NCBI GenBank assembly: GCA_015680905.1
Contig: CM027378.1
Coordinates: forward strand, 12,319,001-12,383,000
Direction: 5' to 3'
Source of the DNA: Coptis chinensis
Lineage: Eukaryota > Streptophyta > Magnoliopsida > Ranunculales > Ranunculaceae
Length of the DNA: 64,000 bases
In this document: in pieces, positions 23,594 to 33,363 of the stretch
How the letters are laid out: each line of letters starts with the position of its first letter
How positions within the stretch are numbered: the stretch's first letter is position 1
The notes under the pieces: generated by a model
What the model was told of the DNA's origin: nothing
Databases searched by the model: none
The model's input: only the letters and a program-made list of their open reading frames with translations
Translations under genes and position numbers: made by a program

Positions 23594-23940
23594 GTGGGGT
23601 TTACAATCAATTTTGCGGTCGATATTTGCGACCACTTAGAGTTAGTCGAAATTTGCGACCAGATCTCCAAAAATTTTCTTCAAATTTGAAGAGTATACTA
23701 CTACTACATAGAGATGCTCTTAATATAAGTAATTGTGTATGGTTTTGACCTATATTTTGTGAAATGAAAGTCGTTTATATCTATGAATTTTTCACAAATT
23801 TTTATTAGAGAAAATCAAATTATATGGATGAATGTTTTCCATATAACGAATATACGACCGTATATTTCTCCGAATATCTCAAAATTACACCCTTGGATTC
23901 TAGTTCCAAATAATTACTGTTCTTGAATTTACTAACTAGG

Positions 23941-24513
23941 GTGTGGCCATTAACTTAGTCACACAAACCGTGGTAATGGTATGGAGCTGCCATTCTCAAA
24001 CCGCGGTTTTGCAGTTTTAGAGCAAAACCTTGTTGAAACTGCGCTCTAAATTTTTCAAAACCGCACTCTCAATTTTCTAAACCCTGCTCTCAATTTTCAA
24101 AGTCGCTCTTGACGATGAGAGAGGTAGTTTTATAAGTTTTTGATAATTTATTTGGTAAGTTTACAATTGGATTAAAACCCAATGAATCTTCTGAAAGAAA
24201 CAATAATTATAAATCTAGAGTATTATCAGAGATTCTAAACCTCAAATAAAATTGAAGATCAACAAAATTCCGTATGATTTGGAACCCAATTGAAGAATTG
24301 AAGAGATAAAGATTTAACTAGCAAGAGTTTTTTCACGAATTTCCGTGTTATTTTGAAGGAGAATAATGAATCAAACTGGTTTTTTGTATGCATTCAGTTG
24401 ATAGATTCTGTGGGGTCTCTCTAAACTAAAATTGCAAAGGTCTGAAGAAGATGACTACTTTTTTGTAGTATGTAGGGCCACTAGTCCCTTATATAGTTAT
24501 TATTACTACTTAA
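23941..24513. other. Intergenic DNA, no gene recognised
   Basis: This contains AAACCGCGGTTTT near 23998 and several GCGCTCTAAATTTTCAAAACCGC-like words, related to those in the adjacent MITE. Otherwise AT-rich and without a recognisable frame. Confidence 0.4.
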
Positions 24514-25009
24514 GAGCATCTTTAGGAAAGATACTTTCCTAGCATCAAACACCAACAATTTGGTGTTTTTTCATCTTCAGGAGAGTCACATGCTGATGAA
24601 AACACCACAAAAACACCAAACCAAACACCAAATCGGCCAAAATTTGGTTCCAACTTTGGTGCTATATCAAATCTCTCACGCGGTTTTTCTAACACCGCAT
24701 GGGCTTGGGCTTCTAAGTGGGCTTCTATGGCGCGGTTTTACCAAAACCGCGTGAGAGATTTGGAAAGAAAATAAATAAGAAAGTTAATATGCGATACATC
24801 GCACGGTTTTCCCAAAACCGCGTGTGCTTGGACTTTTAAGATGGGCTTCAGTGTGCGGTGTTGAGAAAACCGCGTGGGCTATATGGCGAGGTTTATCCAA
24901 AACCGCATCATTTGATGTTTCTCCTAAAGATGGTTGGTGTTTTTTTGGTTTGGTGTTTGGTTTGGTTAAAAAATTTGGTGTTTTTTTGGTTTCTCTCCTA
25001 AAGATGCTC
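24514..25009. mobile_element. Tourist-like MITE with CGCGGTTTT palindromes
   Basis: The left end is GAGCATCTTTAGGA and the right end, on the opposite strand, GAGCATCTTTAGGAGAG. The TSD is TAA on both sides (24511-24513 and 25010-25012). Inside are five imperfect palindromes of GCGGTTTT facing AAAACCGC, each about 25-30 bp, for example near 24732 and 24803. CACCAAACCAAACACC words flank them in inverted orientation. No coding capacity; presumably mobilised by a Harbinger transposase. Confidence 0.85.
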
Positions 25010-25012
25010 TAA

Positions 25013-25800
25013 GATTGAAAATGTGGTATACAGACACGATTTAGTGGGTGAAGACAGAAGACAATGCATACGGTTTTGTTCTTTTGTTCCTTGATCAATT
25101 TTTTTTAATTTGTTTTATTCTTTTATTAATTGAAAAATCATTGGTAATTAATATTCATGATTTAGTAACTCATTAATTAATAAATTATATTAGTGTATAT
25201 AAGCGCTCTACAGGTGCTCTCAAAGTGGGAGCTTCTCAACTTATGCGCTCTCACGCTCCCACTCTCGCTTGACGTTCTGGTGACTAAGGCCATGAACCCT
25301 ACGACGAACCAAACCAAACCTCAACCACTTACCATTTACCATATTCTGAATTCTCCATTGATCTACAAGCTAAAGACAAATTTTTAACCTAAAATAAGGA
25401 GTGGGGGTCCCAAAGGAAGGCATGATGACTTATTTTCCACATGGTCTGTTCAACTTATCAATGGGCCACTCATTTCACCAATGCAAAACTCACAAATACA
25501 CTTACTTTGGTCTCATTGAATGGAAATGAAAGTATGAAACTAACAATTTGAGATAAAACAATATATAACAACATTTTAATTCGTACTATCTGAAAATTTG
25601 TAGTGGGCAATTGAAGCTTTGATAACCTCTCTGTTTGGAGTAAATATTTTAAGCTATGAGAATTTTTGCTATAAGGGTAATTGAACAATAAAAAGCAAAT
25701 GAAAGAAGTGTTAATTGGATGGGAAGATAAGACTTGTTTTAGGCTGGCATCATCATAAGGTATGCCATGCCTACTACATCAGTTCACAAACCTAAAATAT
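25013..25800. other. AT-rich intergenic DNA, no gene recognised
   Basis: Short frames of 60-72 codons occur on both strands, but none has a recognisable motif or biased composition. No TE terminus was seen. Confidence 0.4.
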
Positions 25801-25804
25801 TGTT

Positions 25805-26215
25805 AAATTTTAGCTAATGGAAAGGAAATGAAATAAAATGGGTGGTCCACTGTGGAATGGAATGGAAAGGAAATAATTCCAAAATGGTGTGTGTTTGGTA
25901 AACTAGGAAAATGAGAGTAAAAACTGGGAAAATAAATAATCATGTTTGTTTGCAAAAACTATGGAAAGGAATGATTGTATTGTTAGGTGTGCTAGTAGGG
26001 AGTCCCTAGCTATCCATTTCCTTTCCTTTCCTCAAAATTTTAAGTGGTTAGCTAAGGACACAAAACCTTTTATATTTCCATGATTTTGTTTCCCTATGGA
26101 AAAGCCCATTTCCTTTCCATGGGTAAACAAACACCTTAAAAACTATGGAAAATATGGACCACTCTTATTTTCCTTTCCTTTCCATAGTGTTTCTATCATA
26201 ACAAACACATCCTAA
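25805..26215. mobile_element. Probable MITE cluster, inverted GTGTTTG/GGAAAGG words
   Basis: GGTGTGTGTTTGGTAAAC near 25885 faces ACAAACACATCC near 26205. Internal ATGGAAAGGAAAT and TTTCCTTTCCAT words are arranged symmetrically, and a second nested pair (CATGTTTGTTTGC / GTAAACAAACACC) is visible. This is typical of small inverted-repeat elements in plants. Exact ends and TSD were not resolved. Confidence 0.4.
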
Positions 26216-26239
26216 GTAGTGTGTTGATTCTCAAAGGAT

Positions 26240-26790
26240 CTCATGAATGGAAGTCTTGAAGTCGACAACCTACTATGTTCCTTACTAAGAAAAGCACCAT
26301 GCGTGCCTTTCACAACAGTCTGCTCCTAAGTTGATTTCTCTCCAATGATGAGGTGAGATTGATATAGTTGACTTTCACTTTCAATGAATTCCAAGTTGCC
26401 CTTGCATTTCAATGTACCTTGTCACTTTGAAATGCCTTGATCACTGGATCTGAATCTGATTATACCCATATTGTTTTCCATCTTAGATTAATGACTTTTG
26501 TGGAACCATTGAATAATAATTAGTTTTCACTCCAAGACTACCTACCTCCTAGGAATTCACCATTACAGTCTCCAAGTACAAATTCCCACTCTGATTTACC
26601 CAGGTTTTCCCTTGGGCACCCAATACACCATTTGGCCCAAATTGGAATGTCCCTTTACCATCCGTCCATACCTGCCAAAGGTGGTGCCCAGTAGCACTCA
26701 AAAAGTTGAAAGCCTTTGGTTCCTTCCTCAGTTAACTTGTGTTGCAGTTTCCATGTATGCAGAACTTTGAGTTCTTGAACAGTGTTACAC
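26240..26790 (-). pseudogene. LINE RNase H-like fragment
   Basis: Read on the minus strand in shifting frames, this encodes YWAPPLAGMDG, then a degenerate middle, then SDSDPVIKAFQSDKV, RATWNSLKVK and RNQL near the end. W-x-P-P-x-x-G followed by E-S-D-S-x-x-V-I-x-A-F is the pattern of the RNase H-like domain at the end of plant LINE ORF2 proteins. Multiple stops and frameshifts; no poly-A tail was found. It is unrelated in detail to the LINE at 11.8-16.4 kb. Confidence 0.45.
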
Positions 26791-27166
26791 ATGATTTGTA
26801 GTATGGTCTTACAATTGCTCTACAAATTAGGAATCTAATTTGACTGTAGCTGGAGGCTTTGTTGTTGTACACATGCATAACTTTAATCTTGTTCTTCCAT
26901 ATGCTTACCAGCCTTAAACAAGCTCAAACTGTCGTACTATTATACAATGTCTTCAATAATATACAAAATGAAGAAAAGGAACATTGCTAGCAACGAAAAG
27001 TGAAAGTGGATGTGAAGAACTTGAAATCATCATTCATCAGATCAAGAGACATTAACAGTATCGTAATTAGTCGAACAAAAGCTAAATTTATTATTCTCAT
27101 AGACAATTGAAAAGATTCAGAATTGACAATTCAATTTTACAATTTAATCTATTTATTCAAGGTTGT

Positions 27167-27515
27167 TGTTGAAGCATTTGAAGTATGAGGGTGTGCGCCT
27201 CTTATTTGCTCCTTACGTTAGGGCGGGTGCCCCCTATATATTGTTGACTATGTAAAGTCCCATGTTTTTATAAGTGAGGATGGTTCGGTATGCCAAACTG
27301 AACCGTATTTAGTCTTTTTTTATTCTCATATATTGGGGGTACCTTAACACCCATGGTAGGTTAAGTATATATATATGAAACTCAGGGTAGAGTATGATAA
27401 CTCTCTAACCCAATTATTCAAGCCTCTATTCTTATGAATTCTTCTTCTTCTTGGTTTCTATCATTACAACAATGTCACAACTCTCCTAACATTACTACTA
27501 ATATGTAATTTTACA
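27167..27515 (+). repeat. Ty1/copia-like LTR relic
   Basis: It begins TGTTGAAGCATTTG and ends TATGTAATTTTACA, with a TATATATT near 27235 and a CT-rich segment near 27440. It is followed at once by TAGAATCAGAGCC, close to the usual copia primer-binding site TGGTATCAGAGC (initiator Met tRNA). Downstream at 27617 a TGAGGGGGAGTG resembles a copia polypurine tract, so this may be an internally deleted element or an LTR with its leader only. Confidence 0.5.
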
Positions 27516-27528
27516 TAGAATCAGAGCC
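27516..27528 (+). other. Degenerate primer-binding site (tRNA-iMet type)
   Basis: TAGAATCAGAGCC differs at two positions from TGGTATCAGAGCC and directly follows the LTR-like end, as the primer-binding site should. Confidence 0.5.
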
Positions 27529-27639
27529 ATTGGTTTCTGAGAGGTCTCGAGTTCAACTCCTACCAGGTGAAGATGTCTAGTCCTTCAATTTGTGTATTTC
27601 TAGCGTGTCCCCCCACTGAGGGGGAGTGTATTTCCAGCG

Positions 27640-28480
27640 TGTCCCCCCACCACAGATCTTCATCACCCATACATCAGTTTGAGTACTACTAAATTTATTG
27701 AGTAAGCAGAGATTTCCATCCAAAACACCGAAATACATTATACGCTTTACAATTTTAGGATTTGGAAGTTCACTAAACTTTTCTTCGAAAACATCAAAAG
27801 AAACAATAAAATCTCGGTGACCTATGACTAACCAATAGAGACTTTGGTTCACAAATACTGACTAGTTTGCTCAATTAAGGATAAAATGCATGTTTTCACT
27901 CCTTCGCCATGAATTTGTACCTAATGTAAGAACCTATATACTAATGTAGTATATCATAGCACTGAACAACTTTGACCAACTTATAATCATCAATGACAGA
28001 ATCATACCCAAAACCATATAAAAAATCTGGGGTTATAACACCATCTTTAGAACCATGCGAAAATTCTAAATAGTCTTCCTCTTCTTCTTGCGTTTTTGGC
28101 ACCATCTTGTAATCTTTAGTATATGGATTCCAAATAGCTTGCACCCTACTACCATGTGTATATACCACACAATTAGAATTACCTGAGATTTTAAAATGAA
28201 AACTTGGTATTCCAGAATAGTAAATCTCTACAGCTTCATTCAACAAATACGGTATCGTAGTCTATGGAGAATACTTTGGAAATGTTAAGAAGCATGAGAT
28301 TGGTGTGGTTGTTTTGAATGGCTAGATTGAAATGCATTTTGAAGAAGTATGGTTGAGCAATTAAAGAGTACCAAGTTTTAGATAAACGCTTAAAACGTAA
28401 GAGTGACTTAATGGGAGTCTTGAAAGAATGTTGGTAATGACTTTGCCAGGAACATTAACATTCGATGATGACGAAGACAT
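27640..28480 (-). pseudogene. F-box protein pseudogene, copy 1
   Basis: The minus-strand start at 28480 reads MSSSSSNVNVPGKVITNILSR, the beginning of an F-box. The F-box is then destroyed by a 1-bp loss near 28414 relative to copy 2. Downstream frames encode the F-box-associated region: SRVQAIWNPYTKDYK, YGFGYDSVIDDYKLVKV, then SLYWLVIGH, FDVFEEKFSELPNP and YFGVLDGNLCL, ending around VWVMKICGGG. F-box proteins recruit substrates to SCF ubiquitin ligases. Stops near 27855-27940 and a deletion relative to copy 2 break the reading. The 3' end runs into the copia-like sequence at 27.6 kb. Confidence 0.8.
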
Positions 28481-28669
28481 TGATGGATATGGCTTGATGT
28501 TTACAAAAGAGAGATAAGGGAAACAATAGTCTAGGCTCTTACAGACATTTTATCGAATAATTGATGAGCAAAACACAAAGTGAAAAGAAACTTCTGATGT
28601 TTCAAAACTCGTAACAGTATCAAACTCTATGATCCAAATTTATATCCTCTGATCTTACTAGTCTCTCCT
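27831..28669. repeat. Tandem duplication unit 1 (F-box copy 1)
   Basis: The sequence from ACCAATAGAGACTTTGG to GATCTTACTAGT is repeated at 29061-29910 with only scattered differences, in direct orientation, offset by about 1.23 kb. The duplication includes the F-box gene 5' part and about 190 bp upstream of it. Confidence 0.9.
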
Positions 28670-29060
28670 CCCTCTAGACGTCCTCTCTCTTTTCTCAATC
28701 TCCTCCCTTTCTTCTCTCTGGTTCATGTGTTTGCTACATCCTAGCATCCTTTTTTTTTTCCTCTTGTTCTCTCAATCGCGCCTGTATAATCCTAACATCC
28801 CCGGTAGTGACGCCATTTGATAAAACCTAATTTGATGTATATGAGAAAAAACACAACAAATTAGATTATAGTCAATACCTTACTCTCTAATAAAAACGTT
28901 GTGTTATAGCTTAACTCCGGGTTTCATACCCACCTCTAAACATGTGGAAAAGAAATCAAGTTAGAAACAAATCAATGGGGAAGAGAGAATGATTTGTACT
29001 GTTTGATATTTAAACTACTTTTAATACTAAGAATTGAAAACAACTAATTAAACTAAACTA
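28670..29060. other. Spacer between F-box copies
   Basis: A CT-rich stretch (28670-28780) is followed by AT-rich sequence. At 28808 GACGCCATTTGATAA resembles the reverse complement of an Athila LTR end plus primer-binding site, but too short to assign. No gene was seen. Confidence 0.4.
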
Positions 29061-29728
29061 AACCAATAGAGACTTTGGTTCACAAATACTGATTGGTTTG
29101 CATGATTAAGGACAAAATAAATGTTTTCACTCCTTTGCCATGAATTTGTACCCAATGTATACAGATCAACTCGAGAACCTAGATACTTATGTAGTACATC
29201 ATAGCACTGAACAATTCTGACCAACTTATAATCATCAATGACAGAATCATACCCAAAACCATACAAAAAAAATCTGAGGTTATAACACCATCTTTAGAAC
29301 CATGCGAAAATTCCAAATAGTCTTCCTCTTCTTCTTGCGTTTTTGGCACCGTCTTGTAATCTGTAGTACATGGATTCCAAATAGCTTGCACCCTACTACC
29401 ATGTGTATATACCAAACCATTACAAGTACCCAAGATTTTAAAATGAAAACTTGGTATTCCATAATAGTAAATCTATACAGCTTCATTCAGCAAATATGAT
29501 ATCGTAGTCTATGGAGAATACTTTGGAAATGTTAAGAAGCATGAGATTGGTGTAGTTGTTTTGAATGGCTAGATTGAGATGCATTTTGATGAAGTAGGGT
29601 TGAGCAATTAAAGAGTACCAAGTTTTAGATAAACACTTAAAACGTAAGAGAGACTTGGCGGGAACTCTTGAAAGGATGTTGGTAATGACTTTGTCAGGAA
29701 CATTAACATTCGATGATGACGAAGACAT
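29048..29728 (-). pseudogene. F-box protein pseudogene, copy 2
   Basis: The start at 29728 (MSSSSSNVNVPDKVITNILS) leads into a complete F-box: VPDKVITNILSRVPAKSLLR, RFKCLSKTWYSLI. The frame stops near 29483. The F-box-associated region follows in other frames: SRVQAIWNPCTTDYK, YGFGYDSVIDDYKLVRI, LGTNSWQRSENI and VNQSLYW. The F-box is better preserved than in copy 1, but the C-terminal part is cut off at about 29050. A gypsy LTR begins at 29911, about 180 bp upstream of the start codon. Confidence 0.82.
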
Positions 29729-29910
29729 TGATGGATATGGCTTGATGTTTATGAAATAGAGATAAGGGAAACAATAGTCTAGGCTCTTACAGACATTTTC
29801 TCGAATAATTGATGAGCAAAACACAAAGTGAAAAGAAACTTCCGATGTTTCAAAACTCGTAACAGTATCAAACTCTATGATCCAAATTTATACCCTCAGA
29901 TCTTACTAGT

Positions 29911-30572
29911 TGATAAGAGCCCAAAACTGTAGTTTTAACCCCTTAATATCATTATATTTAGACCAATTATGTGTACAATAAATATAAGTTAGTACTGTTT
30001 ATGTGCGTTTATGTATTTCAGGCATTGGAGTCAAATATGTGAAGAAACATGTCACTTTTGCGAGATAAAGGAGCAAATGTTGGTTGCTAAGAAGTCATAT
30101 GGTTAAAGCCCAAGTTTCAAGGAGAAAAAACTTTTTTAAAGCCTAGTAGATTGCCATGAATAATTAGGGATCAAATACATGAGATGAGTAGATGTCGATA
30201 GGTTAGTTAATTAGTTGATTCTATGTTCTTAGTTTCACTTTTTTATTAGTTGGCAGGGATTGCCAAGAATAATTAGGGATCAAATACTTAATTTTAATTG
30301 GTTAGGATTGCAATAATCTACACTAGCATATTATGAATAAATCAAAATGGAATCAAATCCCCCTAATTTATTCTCCATAGTTTATTCAAGTCATATTCAA
30401 TTACTTAGTTAAATTAGTATAAGTTAAATTAATATATTTAGTTTCATAGTATAAATTCACCCCTATAAATATTACTCTCACTATTGTTCTTTGTGTTTGA
30501 TTAATTGGATTATATTATGTCTTGGTAGTTTAGGAGTGGAACGATTCTGTACTCTATATATTGCATGAATAT
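29911..30572 (+). repeat. Older Athila-like LTR fragment
   Basis: It begins TGATAAGAGCCCAAAACTG, the same terminus as the other Athila LTRs here, and ends ATTGCATGAATAT, which in complete LTRs lies about 110 bp before the end. It is cut there by the 5' LTR of element A. The middle part resembles the LTR of element D (ATTGCCATGAATAATTAGG, AATCAAATCCCCCTAAT) rather than that of A. It sits in the duplicated F-box upstream region; the uninterrupted site is preserved at about 28667. Confidence 0.75.
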
Positions 30573-32054
30573 TGATAAGAGCTTAAAAATGTAGTTTTAA
30601 TCTCTTTAACAATATTGCTTTAGACTAATTATATGATTAATAAGTAAGTTAGGATTGTTATCGTGCTTTTGTGTATTTCAGGCATTGGAATCGAATATGT
30701 GTAGAAATGCGTCCCTTTTGTGAGATAAAGGAGAAAGGGTTGGTTGCTAAGAAGTTCTATGATAAAAGGCCAAAATTCAAGGAGAAAAAGCATTTTTTAA
30801 AGCTCGGTCAAAAATGAAAAGTCAAAGTCAACTCGGGCAGAAACAGCGTATAAAAGTCAGCAAAACTTCCGAAGGCCGTATCTTTGGACACAGACCTCGG
30901 AATTGGGACTACCTTATGTCAAAACGACCGGCTCAGAAAGAGCTTTCCAATGGTTCAAGCTTTGACCCAATCAAAAGAGTATAAGTGGGCAAAAAGTCCG
31001 TGGAAGTCAAATCTAGTTGAAAAGGCCTTTGTGGACTGAAGAAATTGGATTTTGGGCTCGATTTTCTAGCCCAAAACATGGCTCCTCAGCCCATGCACGA
31101 AAAAGTGGATTTGATCTCCTCTATTTGTATGGAGAAGACTTAACTCTTAAGTTTACCTAGATCTAGATTAAAAAATTAGGTTAGACTCCATTAATTAGTT
31201 CCAATAGCTTGTTTTAGATCTAGTTTTTACCTTCAATTAATTAGTGTTAGAACAAAATAGATTATTATTTAGAATCACAATTAGTTTTAGAATTCAAGTA
31301 ATTAGTTCTATTACCTTATTTTAATTTAGATTTAGCTTTGTAGCCTCCATTAGAACCATTTAATAAAAGCTTAATTATTATTCAATTCAATTGCTTCTCT
31401 TTCTATTATGTATTCTTTCCATTATTTTGTTCATGATAGTCCTATGAATCAAAGCTAAACTTCCATTAGAGGGAGTTGAATGAAGCTTTGAGAGGACTTG
31501 ATTTGTTAGTATAGATTTGTTGTTTAGGATTTTAAGTTTATGTTTTTCTTGACTTAGAGATAAGAAAAGTTTAACCTAAACTAGAGAATAGTGAGTTTGC
31601 CATGAGAATGGGAACAAGCTTTCTCTCATGCTAATTATTTTATGACTAGAGATAAGAAGAGTTTAACTTAAACTAGTCTTTATATTTTTATCTTGTGTGA
31701 GAATATCTAGGCTAGGGTTTTCTATACAAATCTATTCTAACATGTTAAGAACTGAAAGTGGATTTCAATCTCTCTCTAGCTTTCTCCATATTTGATTCAT
31801 CTATATTTTTATTAGTTTAGTTAATTTAGAGTTATTTGAATCCATAGTATAATCGTAGAATAGAAATTTCACATCACACATTACTCTCACCATTGTTCTT
31901 TGATTAGTTGAATTCGTTTAAGTCTAGAGAGTTAAGAGTGGAACGATTCCGTACTCTATATATTGCATGAATATATATGTGAGAGTAGGAAATAAATAAT
32001 TGATACCATAAGAAAAAAGTTAGAGTAATCTAGTCGAGTTTTTACGGGTTATCA
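30573..32054 (+). repeat. 5' LTR of element A
   Basis: It starts TGATAAGAGCTTAAAAATG and ends GGGTTATCA, so the ends form TGATA...TATCA. It is 1482 bp and matches the 3' LTR at 38094-39584. Where the LTRs of C and D have TATATAAAGAGG, this one has CTCTATTTGTATGG near 31119, so the TATA box looks degraded. It is inserted in the older LTR fragment upstream. Confidence 0.9.
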
Positions 32055-32056
32055 AA

Positions 32057-32069
32057 TGGCGCCGCTGCC
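32057..32069 (+). other. Primer-binding site, tRNA-Asp type (element A)
   Basis: TGGCGCCGCTGCC, two bases after the LTR end, is complementary to the 3' end of plant tRNA-Asp with one mismatch (TGGCGCCGTTGCC expected). tRNA-Asp priming is usual for Athila and Tat elements. Confidence 0.85.
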
Positions 32070-32931
32070 ATCTTAAACTCTTTCAGGACAAGAATTCAAT
32101 TGCTTGAAGCCAAGGGGCAATCCCCCATTCTCTACCCACCCACCCTTTTAATTTTTCTTTCTTGTTTCTCATATTTTTGTTACTGTTCATGCTTGAAATT
32201 CACTATTTTAATCCGCCCTCCCTTTTGCCTTGCACAAAGCGCGCCCGCGCTCCCTTAAGATTACGGAATCACAGTGACGAATACTGCAGTAAAGGTATTT
32301 CTAAATTTTCTAAAATTCTAAATATTTTCAGGTATAATATCTAAGGTGTTATTGATTTACTGGGATATTTTGAGAATTTTCCTAATTGTTTTACCTTGTG
32401 AACAAATACGATCTTTACAGTGCTGCATTTCAGTTTTCAAACCATAAGTTCTTGAAAAACAGTCGAGTAAGGTTACTTAGGCAGTTCCAAAAATTCTAAA
32501 CTTTTTACAGGAGTATCTATTGTAAGTCAGAAGTTTGCAGTAAAACTTTGCCAAGTTTTTTATTTGTTTTGACCTCGTTACTAGTGGAGTGTTTCCAGTG
32601 TGTTTCTGCAGTTTTGCAACACTTAATTTCTGGAACAATAGCCGATAAGGAGAATATTTAGAGCTCCAATTTCTCTAAATTTTTTATAGAAATACGCATG
32701 ATCTGTCAAAAGTCTCCAGTAAAAGTTTGGCAATTTTTGGCTCTGTTTTGATTGGTTAACCATTCGGTTGTTTGTATTGTGTCCGAAAACTGTTTCGCAA
32801 ACTTTGCAGGGCAGTAGAAGGACTTTCATAGCTCTGATTGTTTTGAAATTTTACAGACTACTTACTGGACGTCTTAACAACCTACTATAAAATTTTGAAT
32901 TTTTTTGGAGAGCGCAACCCACGCCCATACA

Positions 32932-33115
32932 AGGCAAAGTTTGAGCGCGACCTGCGCTCAAAACATTGTAACCGAGTTCCACCCGACCCAGCGCCGCTTC
33001 ACGAGGCAAATTCTGAAATTCCCACTCAACTCACTCGAAAATTGCCTCGGGGAATGAGCGACCTGCCCCTTTCTAGGTAAATTCTGGCGCCCCACTCCCC
33101 TCTCTTCGGGCGACC
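32932..33115 (+). repeat. Leader GC-rich repeat array of element A
   Basis: AGGCAAA-TCTGAG-like units start at 32932, 33004 and 33075 (72- and 71-bp spacing), with GAGCGCGACC and CTGCGCTC words. They correspond to the 76-bp units in elements C and D. The array ends just before CCCGATTTTCACAG. It is non-coding leader sequence; its role is unknown. Confidence 0.6.
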
Positions 33116-33127
33116 CGATTTTCACAG

Positions 33128-33313
33128 GTTAGTCCAAATTTTCATTTCTTCAAGTTATTCAGTGTTTCTAACATCATACAAACACTGAGATCGCGTATAC
33201 AAGACGCTATTCAAACGCGTAGCAAGGAGGCATTTAGGTACTCCTTCTTCCACTCCTCACCTCTTCTGTCAGAGGAGTTTTAATTCTAGTATAATCAGAC
33301 TTGTTTTTCGTAG
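33128..33313 (+). other. Candidate leader intron of element A
   Basis: CACAG followed by GTTAGT forms a donor-like site at 33128, and TTGTTTTTCGTAG an acceptor-like end at 33313. The equivalent segment in element C has the same length, 186 nt. If spliced, it would join the repeat leader to the exon starting about 50 nt before the gag ATG. Inferred from sequence only. Confidence 0.35.
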
Positions 33314-33363
33314 ACATAAATACCACACGCCTATCTAGAATTTCACACACTACACCTGCATCA

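Larger units (their letters stand above)
20955..23719. mobile_element. PIF/Harbinger DNA transposon
   Basis: The left end reads GAGCATCTCTAGGTGGTAG and the right end, on the opposite strand, GAGCATCTCTATGTAGTAG. Both continue to a shared CTTCAAATTTGAAGAAAA block. The TSD is TTA on both sides (20952-20954 and 23720-23722), diagnostic for the superfamily. The 2765-bp element has a degenerate transposase gene on the plus strand and a Cys-rich ORF on the minus strand, which converge. GC-rich motif clusters lie just inside both ends. Confidence 0.95.
20087..23940. mobile_element. Long inverted-repeat element split by Harbinger
   Basis: The left end reads CCTAGTTAGTAAGTTC and the right end, on the opposite strand, CCTAGTTAGTAAATTC. 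Two arms of about 500 bp face each other: 20087-20585, and the reverse complement of 20703-23940 with the Harbinger removed. Matching landmarks include TCTGATAAAAATTC / TCTAATAAAAATT, CACAAAATAT, CTTATATTAAGTGTT and TCCCGAATCC. Similar TTAGTAA termini also occur at the inner ends of each arm, so this could be two inverted MITE copies around a short spacer. No TSD was identified. The sequence is AT-rich with many CGAATT words. Confidence 0.65.

Noticed and set aside
27540-27570. tRNA-like box B (GAGTTCAACTCC)
   Set aside because: No A box, no cloverleaf and no acceptor stem around it; it is part of the copia leader-like sequence.
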